52,020 bases of DNA from Pleurocapsales cyanobacterium LEGE 06147 (GTDB lineage: Bacteria > Cyanobacteriota > Cyanobacteriia > Cyanobacteriales > Xenococcaceae), in assembly GCA_015207585.1 (NCBI GenBank), contig JADEWQ010000033.1, forward strand, positions 1 to 52,020, written 5' to 3'. Below, piece by piece: positions 1-8,072 of this stretch; position 1 is the first letter of the stretch; each line of letters begins with the position of its first letter. The translations under genes were made by a program, and so were the position numbers. The notes under the pieces are model-generated. The model made no database searches. It saw only the letters and a program-made list of their open reading frames with translations, and had not been told where the DNA came from.

Positions 1-81
1 GAGCTGATAACCATAGTGTTAGAAGCCAGTGGCGAAATCCTCGTAAGGGAAGGAAGCAGAAACCTAAGTCGTGAGTCTTAG
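1..81 (+). pseudogene. tnpB: TnpB (IS200/IS605 OrfB) C-terminal tail, cut by window edge
   Basis: The first 26 codons are open from the window edge to a TAG stop. They read as a typical TnpB tail, ending in a Gly-Ser-Arg-Asn-Leu-Ser-Arg-Glu-Ser run. TnpB is the RNA-guided nuclease of IS200/IS605-type elements. The tail is followed at once by a GC-rich hairpin of the kind that closes the right end of these elements, which supports the call. Nothing can be said about intactness because the catalytic domains lie outside the window. Confidence 0.7.
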
Positions 82-124
82 GAATCCCCCGCTACAATCT
101 CTGATTTAGCGGCGGGAGGATGTC
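82..124 (+). mobile_element. Right end of TnpB element / omega-RNA 3' hairpin
   Basis: Directly after the tnpB stop, CCGCTA (89-94) pairs with TAGCGG (107-112), followed by GGGAGGATGTC. This layout, with a hairpin straight after the stop and then a short conserved tail, is the usual right end of cyanobacterial TnpB elements. In that family the 3' end of tnpB and this hairpin also form the scaffold of the guide (omega) RNA. By inference, bases from about 125 would be genomic flank, used as guide. The exact end was not tested. Confidence 0.55.
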
Positions 125-155
125 AAAAAGCCAGTATTCACTACAATCAAATTGA

Positions 156-246
156 CCAAGAAATAAATTTCTTGGCTTAAAATTTAAGTCCTACGGACTT
201 TTGCTATGAGACAGAGAATTTATTCTCTGGCTATCTGCTCAGATAG
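156..246. repeat. Run of five tandem perfect hairpins
   Basis: Five inverted repeats sit almost end to end: 156-175 (9-bp stem, 2-nt loop), 176-188 (6 bp), 186-200 (6 bp, loop TAC), 212-229 (8 bp) and 231-246 (6 bp, loop GCTC). All stems are perfect. No open frame covers them. They begin about 30 nt after the transposon right end. They could be a structured RNA, a decayed transposon end or a palindromic repeat cluster; none is established. Confidence 0.55.
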
Positions 247-573
247 TAACAACAAAACAACAAAAGTGAATTAATTAAAGCAATTATTCGCGATTGCTGG
301 TTAGCTTTACAAACAGGCAAAACTGTCTGGGAAAGGAGAGGCGGACATCCTCAGCATCTGTTGCAAGATGCATCGCCAGATTGAGCAGACAAAGAAACGA
401 GGAAAAAGGCGGTCTGCTTCGCAGATCTCTTCGAGATCGCAGATTATGTATTATGCAACAATCCTCGTAGATAGTGGCTTTTCAATCGCTGATTTACTTG
501 GATAAATGAATGGTTATATCCAATCATACTTAATACCCAAGTCTTAAAATGCGATCGCATGGTTTGTGGAAGA
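247..573. other. Intergenic stretch with no intact gene; small stem-loops
   Basis: No complete gene is seen. A short open stretch near 275-380 reads as protein-like residues (with ...LALQTGKTVWERRGG...) but lacks a good start and stops quickly, so it may be gene debris. Two adjoining hairpins, 413-425 and 424-438, share a palindromic look with other repeats in the window. A HIP1 site lies near 551. Confidence 0.4.
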
Positions 574-604
574 ACAAAAAAAAGCCCCGCTATTGGCGAG
601 GCTA
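574..604 (-). terminator. Rho-independent terminator of the porin gene
   Basis: Read on the minus strand, AGCCTCGCC, a short AATA-type loop and GCGGGGCT form a GC-rich stem with one mismatch, followed by an uninterrupted run of eight T. It lies about 30 bases past the porin stop, in the right orientation to end that transcript. Confidence 0.8.
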
Positions 605-632
605 GTAGTTTATTTATAAGATTTGCTTGTAT

Positions 633-2279
633 CTAGAAAGTGAAGGTAGTTCTTAAAGTACCGATGAACTCGTTATCATCGTCGTCAGTTTGGTTGGGAT
701 TACTGATGTAAATTACGCCAGGAGTGATAGAGATATTGTCGTTGAGTTGATACTTGTAAAAACCTTCAATGTGGAGTGGTATCTCATTTTCAGGTGCATC
801 ACCTAAATAGGGTTGTGCGCCAGCAAAGATACCCAGTACGCTACCTTCTCTCAGTAAATCTGGGAAAGCAACCCCAGCACCGTAAGTCCACACCTCACCA
901 TCTGGTCCGCCATCTTTGGAATTGACATCTTGATAGGCGAAGAAACCACTCAAACTAATCCTCTCGTTGAATGCCCAGGCGACTTGAGCACCATAGGTAT
1001 TGCTGGTTTTGGTGACATCCTCTAGGTTAGCTAATGGGGTACCCACAATATTACCAAAGGTACCGCTACCTGCTTGCTGATAGCCTCGGACATAGGTTAA
1101 ACCGACATTGAGAGACTCAAAGGGAGCAAAGTTAATTTGGGCAAGAGCACCGAAGTTTCCATCAAACAAGCCCGCTCCATCTGATGGATCTCCTGCATCC
1201 TCAGCTAGATATCCTACAGTTATTGTACTGGGTCCAACAATATTTTCTAGAAAACCAAATTGGTAACTCAGACCGATACCAGAACCCGAACCAATCCGAT
1301 AAATGGGGCTTTCAGAAGCGAAGGTAGATAGTGCGCCATTACCGCCATCGAAGTCCTCAAAGTAGGGATTGAGCGTAGGTACATAGTCACTGTGGATACC
1401 GCCAAAGGCAGCAATATAAGTATTAAATTGAGCGATATCGCCGAATTTTAGAGGAAAGTAGTACGCCAACCAGTCTACCTCGACATCATTGTCATTTTCA
1501 TTAAGGTTGAAAGTTTGCGTACTGGTAGGACCGAATAGCGGCTGTAGATTACCGCCAGAAAGACGAGTTACTAAGGTATCTTCTCCCGTGAAGCTAGTAT
1601 TGAGTGCTAGACGGAAGCGATCGCCGAAAATTGTATTATTATCATCATCCTCTCCAAACGAATCGGTCAGGGCAAAAATTACTTCTCCCGCCAGTTTAGT
1701 AGTAGTAGAGAATTGATTGTCTTCTAAGAAAGCAACGCGACCTTCTAAATTATCAACCCGTCCGCCGAGGGTTGCCAATTCTGCTTCAAATTCTTGAGTC
1801 AATCTTTGCAGAGTTTCGATATCTTCGCGCGCTACCGCTTCAGAAGAAGCAATCAGACGCTCGATTTGGTTCAAACAAGCATTTAAACCAGCCGCAAATT
1901 CATAACGGCTCAAGGCTTGATTGCCACGATAAGTTTGGTTTGGATAACCGACGATACAGCCATAACGCTCTACCAGACTGCGTAACGCTTCATACGCCCA
2001 ATCTGTTGGAGAAACGTCTCGCAGTTGGTTGACATTTGTAACCTGATCGTAGGTATTTGTTTGTCCTTCTCGACCGTAAGTTTCGACTCGATCGAGAAGT
2101 TGGTCTTCTTGAGTGCCTTCAGGAGTGGAAACCTGAGCAATCAGTGTTTCTGTTCCCTGCTCGGCTGAGAGTTTTACCCCTTCTACTGCTTCCGTTGCGT
2201 AAGCAGTAGAGGAAACTAATAAAGATACACCTACCAGAGCGGGACAAGTTAACCAAGACTTCAAAACTACTTTAGACAT
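633..2279 (-). CDS. SLH-domain OprB-type outer-membrane porin
   Basis: A 548-residue protein of the cyanobacterial iron-uptake/carbohydrate porin family. It starts with a signal peptide (residues 1-29, cleavage near AYA-TE). A surface-layer homology domain follows at about 85-150 (DVSPTDWAYEALRSLVERYG), which anchors such porins to peptidoglycan-linked polymer. A short coiled coil (about 150-190) leads into a long beta-barrel rich in alternating aromatic and polar residues, ending in Phe (TTFTF) as expected for BamA-dependent insertion. The function is diffusion of small solutes or metal ions across the outer membrane; the substrate cannot be read from sequence. GAGGAAA stands 6 nt before the ATG. 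The gene is monocistronic, with its own terminator. Confidence 0.93.
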   Translation of the reverse strand: MSKVVLKSWLTCPALVGVSLLVSSTAYATEAVEGVKLSAEQGTETLIAQVSTPEGTQEDQLLDRVETYGREGQTNTYDQVTNVNQLRDVSPTDWAYEALRSLVERYGCIVGYPNQTYRGNQALSRYEFAAGLNACLNQIERLIASSEAVAREDIETLQRLTQEFEAELATLGGRVDNLEGRVAFLEDNQFSTTTKLAGEVIFALTDSFGEDDDNNTIFGDRFRLALNTSFTGEDTLVTRLSGGNLQPLFGPTSTQTFNLNENDNDVEVDWLAYYFPLKFGDIAQFNTYIAAFGGIHSDYVPTLNPYFEDFDGGNGALSTFASESPIYRIGSGSGIGLSYQFGFLENIVGPSTITVGYLAEDAGDPSDGAGLFDGNFGALAQINFAPFESLNVGLTYVRGYQQAGSGTFGNIVGTPLANLEDVTKTSNTYGAQVAWAFNERISLSGFFAYQDVNSKDGGPDGEVWTYGAGVAFPDLLREGSVLGIFAGAQPYLGDAPENEIPLHIEGFYKYQLNDNISITPGVIYISNPNQTDDDDNEFIGTLRTTFTF

Positions 2280-2689
2280 CTCTGTTTCCTCACACCTTTC
2301 ATATGTTGATGGGATTTGATCGTTAGTTCTTTAAATCAACCACCTTGTCTTCCAATATTACGACATAAAAGTTAACTGCATAGTGATGAAAATCACCTTT
2401 GTTTGTCTGTCGTAATATATATTTATTACTGAGTAACCTGATAAATTAGAAGGAAAGAGTTACCAAAGATTTCTCTTTGGGATGTCTCATGCACTTCTAA
2501 AAGTATACCAAAAACTATCCGCTCCCACCAAAGAAATTTTCTAGCAGTTACTCGCATATTACAAGTGTTGTGCCAGCTTAATTAATTTAGTGTGGGAGCG
2601 GTGTAGTGGGTCTTCTGATTGAAACCTGACTGCCGGAAGGAACTCCAACAGAGTTTTTACTTAACCTCTTAAGAGGTGGTAAATGACTG
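2280..2689. other. Porin upstream region with a 10-bp inverted repeat (2519-2528 / 2592-2601)
   Basis: No gene of normal size is seen. CCGCTCCCAC at 2519-2528 is exactly complementary to GTGGGAGCGG at 2592-2601, enclosing 63 nt. On the minus strand this lies about 240-320 nt before the porin ATG and about 90-170 nt after a small open frame, so it could fold in a long leader. A further 5-bp hairpin (AACTC/GAGTT) sits near 2640-2655. No specific promoter is claimed. Confidence 0.45.
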
Positions 2690-2764
2690 CTAGAGAACAG
2701 CCCCGGCACGCAGCCGGCTATCTTCAACCAGGAGACCCATGAATTTACTACTACTATCGTTCAT
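2690..2764 (-). CDS. Candidate small protein, 24 residues
   Basis: An ATG at 2764 opens a 24-codon frame encoding a peptide that starts MNDSSSKFMG and ends RAGAVL. It is hydrophilic, with no signal peptide or membrane segment. The support is translational: AAAGGAGGTG, an almost complete Shine-Dalgarno sequence, lies 8 nt before the ATG, stronger than that of most genes here. It follows cbiA on the same strand by about 60 nt and precedes the porin leader, so it may be cotranscribed with cbiA or act as an upstream peptide. I do not recognise it. A weak overlapping plus-strand frame at 2739-2807 (22 codons, AGGAG before its ATG) is an alternative reading. Confidence 0.4.
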   Translation of the reverse strand: MNDSSSKFMGLLVEDSRLRAGAVL

Positions 2765-2820
2765 GGGCATCACCTCCTTTATCCCTAAAAGGCTTTTTTG
2801 CTTTTAAGTCGCTTGATTCA

Positions 2821-4236
2821 TCATAACGGATCTCTTTGTCTGTAGCAATACTGAAAAAATCTTTTCGGTAAATTTTGACACTCACCAAAGTGAAGGTGAA
2901 TGTATGAACCGTGAAGTTGACGAAGTTGCCATCCCTCCGTCGAGGTTCTGGTATTAGACTTGTAGCCTTTAATTTGCCACAATGGTTTGAGGGGAGAAGA
3001 GGTTAGTTGCGAGCGGTGAAATTCATGACCCCAAAAGGTTTGCCCGATTTCGATCGGGGGACTATCTTGCAAGGCAGTTACTCGACGATAGCCAAGGGTT
3101 AGGTTTTTGCTCATTATGACAGTAGTAGGAAGTACTCCGACCATTGGCCAGACTTGACCTTCAAAATCTACAAGTTGCTGACATAAATACATTAAACCGC
3201 CACATTCAGCATAAGTAGGAATACCGGATTGGATAGCCTGACGTACTTGATGACGAGCCAACTGATTTTCCGCTAGTTGCCGAGCAAATACTTCGGGAAA
3301 ACCACCACCGAAATACATTCCGCCAATATCATCGGGCAAACTTTCCTCTATCAAAGGACTCCAAGGAATTAAGGTTGCACCCAATTGCGTTAAGATATCT
3401 AAATTGTCTTGATAGTAAAAATTGAAAGCGCGATCGCGAGCAATGGCAATTTTAATTGGGGAATGGGGAAGGGGGAATGAAGAATGAACAATGGAGGAAT
3501 TCTTGGTTGGTTGGAGAAGAGGTAAAAGATGATGCCAGTCAAAGCAAGTTTTGGCGATATGAGCTAGCCGAGCGAAAATTATCTCTAGTTGACCGATTTC
3601 ATCGGTGGGAACCAAGCCTAAATGTCTGTCGGGGATGGTAATCTGCTCGCTGCGGCGCAAAACTCCCAAAATTGGTAAATTAAGGGGTCTTAAGGCATCT
3701 TGTAGTAATTCTAGGTGGCGATCGCTAGCGACTCGATTTAAAACTATCCCGACCAAATTAATTCTCGGATCGAGGGTACGATAACCATGGACGATCGCTG
3801 CTACGGAAGTAGATAAGCGGGAACAATCTAAAACCAACAGGATCGGTAAATGTAATAGCCTGGCGATATGAGCCGTACTGGCAAAATCGGCAAATAAAAA
3901 ATTAAGTTCTCTTCGATCGGACACCCGTTCGTCAGCCAGTCGCCAATCTGGAGAAATGCCGTCAAATAAACCCATTACTCCTTCTACCAAGACATAATCT
4001 ACTCCTTGACTGTGGCGGGAAAAGCAAGACTGTACGTAGCTTTCTGAAGTGAGAACCGGATCTAAGTTGCGGCAAGGACGACCGGTAACCGCCGTATGAA
4101 ACATGGGATCGATATAGTCCGGTCCCACCTTAAAAGACTGAACTCGCTTGCTCTGTTGAGAAAGGTATGAAAGTAAGGCTAAAGTGACGGTAGTTTTACC
4201 GACACCGGAGCGATCGCCAGCTATAACTAAAGCCAT
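2821..4236 (-). CDS. cbiA: Cobyrinate a,c-diamide synthase
   Basis: This 471-residue cytosolic enzyme amidates the a and c side chains of cobyrinate in B12 synthesis, using ATP and glutamine. The N-terminal half is a dethiobiotin-synthetase-like ATPase with a P-loop (GDRSGVGKTT, residues 7-16) and the KVGPDYIDP substrate motif (about 37-45). The C-terminal half is a class-I glutamine amidotransferase with the nucleophile Cys in YAECGGLMYL (about 342-351) and a late His in GSYIHLHF. Length is normal for the family. The linker at about residues 245-260 (HSSFPLPHSP) is encoded by a G/A-rich sequence (about 3455-3495) that looks like a common cyanobacterial intergenic repeat inserted in frame. 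The gene diverges from the ABC-2 permease within tens of bases. Confidence 0.95.
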   Translation of the reverse strand: MALVIAGDRSGVGKTTVTLALLSYLSQQSKRVQSFKVGPDYIDPMFHTAVTGRPCRNLDPVLTSESYVQSCFSRHSQGVDYVLVEGVMGLFDGISPDWRLADERVSDRRELNFLFADFASTAHIARLLHLPILLVLDCSRLSTSVAAIVHGYRTLDPRINLVGIVLNRVASDRHLELLQDALRPLNLPILGVLRRSEQITIPDRHLGLVPTDEIGQLEIIFARLAHIAKTCFDWHHLLPLLQPTKNSSIVHSSFPLPHSPIKIAIARDRAFNFYYQDNLDILTQLGATLIPWSPLIEESLPDDIGGMYFGGGFPEVFARQLAENQLARHQVRQAIQSGIPTYAECGGLMYLCQQLVDFEGQVWPMVGVLPTTVIMSKNLTLGYRRVTALQDSPPIEIGQTFWGHEFHRSQLTSSPLKPLWQIKGYKSNTRTSTEGWQLRQLHGSYIHLHFGECQNLPKRFFQYCYRQRDPL

Positions 4237-4266
4237 GCTTAATTGAAATTTTATCGAATAACAATC

Positions 4267-5055
4267 GTGAAATGGATATTTAAAAAAGCCACAACTTTGC
4301 TGTTAGTTTATTATGCCCATATGTTGGAATATCGAGCAGAGATATTTTTGTGGGCATTATCTGGTTCTTTACCAATTATTTTAATGGGAGTATGGATTCA
4401 AGCAGCTCAAAGTGATGATTTTGGGCTAAGTCCAACTGATTTTGCCCGTTATTTTTTTAGCGTATTTTTGATTAGGCAATTTACTAGTATTTGGGTAATT
4501 TGGGAATTTGAACGAGAAGTAGTAGAAGGAAAATTGTCTTTTCGCTTGCTGCAACCCCTCGATCCCGTGTGGCATCACGTAGCCAGACACGTGTCAGAAA
4601 AAATGACTCGCATTCCCTTAATCTTCCTGTTTGGAGGTTTATTTTTCTGGTTATATCCCGAGGCTTTTTGGTTACCGAGTCTAAAAAATTTCTGTTTGTG
4701 CGTACTGGCGATCGCCATGGCATTTACTCTGCGCTTTTTGATTCAGTACACTTTTGCCATGCTTGCTTTTTGGACAGAAAGAGCTAGTGCGATCGAGCAA
4801 TTTTGGAGTTTGTTTTATATTTTTCTCTCAGGCACAGTAGCTCCTCTAGAGGTTTTTCCTTCTACTGTCAGAGCTATTGTTGAATGGACACCTTTTCCCT
4901 ATCTAATCCACTTTCCTGCCGCACTTTTAGTAGGATTGAGTGTTGATTTTGGACGTAGTAGTTTAATTATTTTTGGATGGACAATTTTGTTTTTCATCGC
5001 CAATCGTTGGTTGTGGAAACGAGGACTGCGGCAATACTCGGGTATGGGAGCCTGA
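4267..5055 (+). CDS. ABC-2 family transporter permease
   Basis: An integral membrane permease of the ABC-2 type, with about six hydrophobic segments. The conserved cytoplasmic stretch EGKLSFRLLQPLDPVWHHVARH lies between the second and third segments, as in the cyanobacterial family that normally works with a second permease and a separate ATPase for export. No ATPase or partner permease lies nearby, so the complex must be completed elsewhere. I prefer the GTG at 4267 because family members usually begin just before the KK-(A/V)-TLL motif. A TTG at 4243 would add eight residues and leave only 6 bp to the divergent cbiA start. Substrate unknown. Confidence 0.8.
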   Translation: MKWIFKKATTLLLVYYAHMLEYRAEIFLWALSGSLPIILMGVWIQAAQSDDFGLSPTDFARYFFSVFLIRQFTSIWVIWEFEREVVEGKLSFRLLQPLDPVWHHVARHVSEKMTRIPLIFLFGGLFFWLYPEAFWLPSLKNFCLCVLAIAMAFTLRFLIQYTFAMLAFWTERASAIEQFWSLFYIFLSGTVAPLEVFPSTVRAIVEWTPFPYLIHFPAALLVGLSVDFGRSSLIIFGWTILFFIANRWLWKRGLRQYSGMGA

Positions 5056-5098
5056 AAAAAAGTAAAAAGTAAAAAAGTTTTTACCTTTTACCTTTTGT
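5056..5098. repeat. A/T-tract inverted repeat (AAAAGTAAAAAG / TTTTTACCTTTTACC)
   Basis: Just past the permease stop, repeated AAAAAGT units face repeated TTTTACC units. They can fold back with G-U pairs. This type of low-complexity repeat is common between genes in cyanobacteria and may serve as a weak terminator for the permease gene. Confidence 0.5.
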
Positions 5099-5245
5099 TA
5101 CCTTCTGCCTTTTGACTTAAAACCCAAGAGCTTTTGCGTTCCATTCAGAAAAACGCTGTAATTATAAGGTGGGGAGAGAAGAAAAATAGATTTTGCCGAA
5201 GTTTTATTTACTTGAGAAAATCCTTCGCTCTCCCCGTTTTGATAA

Positions 5246-5572
5246 TCAGCCAGAGGCTTCGGCTGTTTTATTAGTCGCTTTTTTCGTCGTTGTACTACTA
5301 ACGGATCTACGGCTGGATGCTTCTTCTTCTATCGGCGCAAATTCAATGTGATTTAATAAAGTCGTGACAAAAGCAAACAGTAAAAAAGGAAGAGACAATA
5401 CTAAAACAATGCCTACAGTAGCCAGAGCATAAATTTGACGAGTACTGCTCCACAATGCCAGAGTAGTAGCCAAACTGGCGAAAATAACGATTAACCAAAC
5501 AATGATCTGACCATAAATATCTCCAAAGGTCAGAGTACAGATCATCCGATATTTTTGTATTTCTTTATCCAT
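5246..5572 (-). CDS. Conserved hypothetical two-helix membrane protein
   Basis: A 108-residue protein with two strong transmembrane helices (about residues 20-45 and 50-75) and a charged Ser/Thr/Lys-rich C-terminal tail (RRSVSSTTTKKATNK). It resembles unnamed small cyanobacterial membrane proteins; I do not know a function. The ATG at 5572 is chosen because GAGGT stands 8-9 nt before it. A TTG two codons upstream would leave the ribosome site too close. It diverges from the VWA gene, with about 250 bp between. Confidence 0.7.
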   Translation of the reverse strand: MDKEIQKYRMICTLTFGDIYGQIIVWLIVIFASLATTLALWSSTRQIYALATVGIVLVLSLPFLLFAFVTTLLNHIEFAPIEEEASSRRSVSSTTTKKATNKTAEASG

Positions 5573-5818
5573 CAGCAATTACCTCATCATGATGTATTAG
5601 GTTAACGCTATGAGTCGGGCTTAGACGATATTTAAATATTTTCCAACGGGTTACATGCAACATCCATTTACAATCTCTCGACTTTGTACCTAACCTTCTT
5701 CGTTAGAGAAGCCAGCAATCAAAATCTGTGAAAATATTTTGATTTTTTCTGCTTTTGTAGCTCCTTGTAATAGGCTGTATTAGGGAAACAATTACAAACT
5801 GAGGGAGGTTATTGTACC

Positions 5819-6439
5819 TTGGCTGGAGATTCTATTGTCGAAGACCGCGACTACACTTTAATCATAGACAAAAGCGGTAGTATGTCTATAAACGATCAAC
5901 CAGGAGGCAAAACTCGCTGGAAAGCTGCTGAAGAATCTACTCTAGCTTTAGCTAGAAAATGTGAAGAGATTGACTCTGATGGAATCACTGTTTATTTATT
6001 TTCTGGTCGCTTTAGAAGATACGACAATGTTACTTCGGATAAAGTAGCCCAAATTTATCAAGAAAATGAGCCGATGGGACGTACGGATTTAGCTAGCGTA
6101 CTCCAAGATGCAGTGGATAATTATTTTCAACGTAAAGCAGCAGGAGAAGCTAAGCGTAATGGCGAAACTATCTTAGTTATCACTGATGGCGAACCCGATG
6201 ATTATAAGTCAGTAATGCGAGTAATTATCGAAGCTTCTCGCCAACTCGAACGAGATGAAGAATTAGCCATTTCTTTGATTCAAGTAGGCAAAGATCGTAA
6301 AGCAACTCAGTTTTTGCAAGCTTTAGACAATCAATTGGAATCTGCAGGAGCAAAATTTGACATTGTAGATACCATAACCATCGATGATATGGAAGACATG
6401 ACCTTAGCTGAGGTGCTGCTCAACGCTATTGCTGATTAG
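5819..6439 (+). CDS. VWA (von Willebrand factor A) domain protein
   Basis: A 206-residue single-domain VWA protein, predicted cytosolic. The metal-ion-dependent adhesion site is intact: D-x-S-x-S as DKSGSMS near the N terminus, a Thr in GRTDLASVLQDA, and Asp in ITDGEPDD. Such proteins bind partners through a divalent metal. This cyanobacterial form is sometimes linked with stress or phosphatase modules, but no partner is encoded here. The start is TTG, with GGGAGG about 10 nt upstream and no ATG before the MIDAS motif, so it is the only sensible choice. Confidence 0.85.
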   Translation: MAGDSIVEDRDYTLIIDKSGSMSINDQPGGKTRWKAAEESTLALARKCEEIDSDGITVYLFSGRFRRYDNVTSDKVAQIYQENEPMGRTDLASVLQDAVDNYFQRKAAGEAKRNGETILVITDGEPDDYKSVMRVIIEASRQLERDEELAISLIQVGKDRKATQFLQALDNQLESAGAKFDIVDTITIDDMEDMTLAEVLLNAIAD

Positions 6440-6735
6440 AGCGAGAAATTCGTTCTTTGCCGTCGCGGTGCGGCAATACCGGCATTCGCGGAAGCGCCAG
6501 TAAAAAAAGAAAATTGGCATACTACACCAGACAAAGTATTTTTTAAGTCTTGAAATCAAAGAAATAGTGTACTATATAAGTAGTATGCCGCTCGAAGATA
6601 GGCATGAAGAAAAAGATTTGTAGAACTCTCTATATTTCTTTTTCTCTCGCGCTATCTACAAAATTTAATCGCCAATCCCCTATCCCGGCAAAAATTTTCG
6701 ATCGATGAGGGCAAACAAAATATTAGGATGTAAGG
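6440..6735. other. Intergenic stretch before ldpA; hairpin at 6457-6476
   Basis: No gene is seen. TTGCCG (6457-6462) pairs with CGGCAA (6471-6476) about 20 nt past the VWA stop. There is no T tract, so it is a weak terminator or a repeat. The rest is AT-rich and presumably carries the ldpA promoter, which I cannot place. Confidence 0.4.
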
Positions 6736-7929
6736 GTGAGCGATCGAGACTATCCATTACATTCGTTAAAAAAGGGTAACTGGTTCAAGCTAATCTGCGG
6801 AGCCAGTTTTCAGCACCTTCCTGCCATTCGTAACCTTGCTTTAGCGTATAGTTTGGCTGGTGCTGACTGTATAGATGTTGCTGCCGATCCAGCAGTAATT
6901 GTGGCAGCCAGAGAAGGAATTGGTACGGCTACGGCTCTGGCGGATGGTGCTATGGCTAGAGGGTTACCGTGGCAAGGAAAGCCGTGGTTAATGGTTAGCC
7001 TGAATGATGGGGAAGATCCTCATTTTCGCAAAGCCCAATTCGATGTTACTCAATGTCCTACAGAATGTCCTCGTCCTTGTGAAACTATTTGTCCCGCCCA
7101 AGCCATATCTTTTACCGAACAGAAACGAGGTTTTACTGGAGTAAGCGAACAGCGTTGCTATGGTTGTGGTCGTTGTTTGCCCGTTTGCCCCTCTCAATTA
7201 ATTTTTACTCGCTCTTATGTATCGACACCAACAGCGATCGCTCCTTTGATAGAGGAAATGAACATCGATGCCGTCGAAATTCACACTCACGCGGGTAATT
7301 TAGCCAACTTTCAAAGATTGTGGCAAGCGATCGCTCCTTATATTAATCGACTCAAACTCTTAGCCATTAGCTGTCCCGATGCTCCCGATGTTGTCGATTA
7401 TCTTTACGCGCTCTATGACTTAATTAGTCCCTTACCTTGTCCTCTTATTTGGCAAACCGATGGTCGTCCGATGAGCGGAGATATTGGCAAAGGCACTACC
7501 CATGCAGCGATCGCCCTAGCAGCAAAAGTACTGAAAGCTGGATTACCAGGATATGTTCAGCTAGCAGGGGGAACAAATAGTTACACTGTAACTAAACTGC
7601 AAACTGCTGGAATGTTGAATCTGAAGTATAAAGAGGCAAAAGAGCATCAACCTAGAGTAATTGATAATTTAAAAGAAGAGAATCATGCCAAATTTATTGC
7701 TGGCATCGCTTATGGTAGCTACGCTCGCTCTTTACTATCGCCAATATTAGAACAATTAGAAATAACAAATATTAATAATATATACTCGGATAATTTGAAA
7801 ACGATGAAACAAAGTTTTATACAACTAGAAAACGATTCTAATTTACTTTGGCAAGGAGTAAATATGGCTTATTCCTTAGTTGGACAACTCAAATCAATGA
7901 AAAACCATAATTTTTCTATTTGTCTTTAA
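6736..7929 (+). CDS. ldpA: LdpA, iron-sulfur protein of circadian light input
   Basis: A 397-residue homologue of LdpA (light-dependent period A). In Synechococcus elongatus LdpA senses cell redox state and adjusts the period of the Kai clock. Two ferredoxin-like Cys clusters are visible, CPTECPRPCETICP (about 98-111) and CYGCGRCLPVCP (about 131-142), enough for iron-sulfur centres. The N-terminal region (LICGASFQHLPAIRNLALAYSLAGADCIDVAAD) matches the family. The start is GTG, with AGGATGTAAGG upstream. Its 3' part is more AT-rich and less conserved. A 9-bp hairpin follows the gene. Confidence 0.92.
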   Translation: MSDRDYPLHSLKKGNWFKLICGASFQHLPAIRNLALAYSLAGADCIDVAADPAVIVAAREGIGTATALADGAMARGLPWQGKPWLMVSLNDGEDPHFRKAQFDVTQCPTECPRPCETICPAQAISFTEQKRGFTGVSEQRCYGCGRCLPVCPSQLIFTRSYVSTPTAIAPLIEEMNIDAVEIHTHAGNLANFQRLWQAIAPYINRLKLLAISCPDAPDVVDYLYALYDLISPLPCPLIWQTDGRPMSGDIGKGTTHAAIALAAKVLKAGLPGYVQLAGGTNSYTVTKLQTAGMLNLKYKEAKEHQPRVIDNLKEENHAKFIAGIAYGSYARSLLSPILEQLEITNINNIYSDNLKTMKQSFIQLENDSNLLWQGVNMAYSLVGQLKSMKNHNFSICL

Positions 7930-7985
7930 AACATATTCAAAGCCCAAGGTACTCCGCCGTTAAAAGACTGAGCGAGGCTCACAAG

Positions 7986-8006
7986 GTGCGGAGGAGACCT
8001 CCGCAC
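7986..8006. terminator. Perfect 9-bp hairpin between ldpA and the R3H gene
   Basis: GTGCGGAGG, loop AGA and CCTCCGCAC form a perfect stem about 57 nt past the ldpA stop. It lacks a T run, so it could be a palindromic repeat unit rather than a true terminator. The flanking GC-rich text differs in composition from the AT-rich sequence on both sides. Confidence 0.45.
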
Positions 8007-8072
8007 ACGGCCTCTTGCCTGCTTGGACTTCGTCAACAAAAATAAAAAAATAAATTGACAATCTTTTTTTTC

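Noticed and set aside
2590-2790. Cobalamin riboswitch upstream of cbiA (ACCAGGAGACCCA resembles a B12 box)
   Set aside because: It lies downstream, not upstream, of cbiA, and the conserved GCAACTG-type core is missing; the match is to an overlapping ribosome site.
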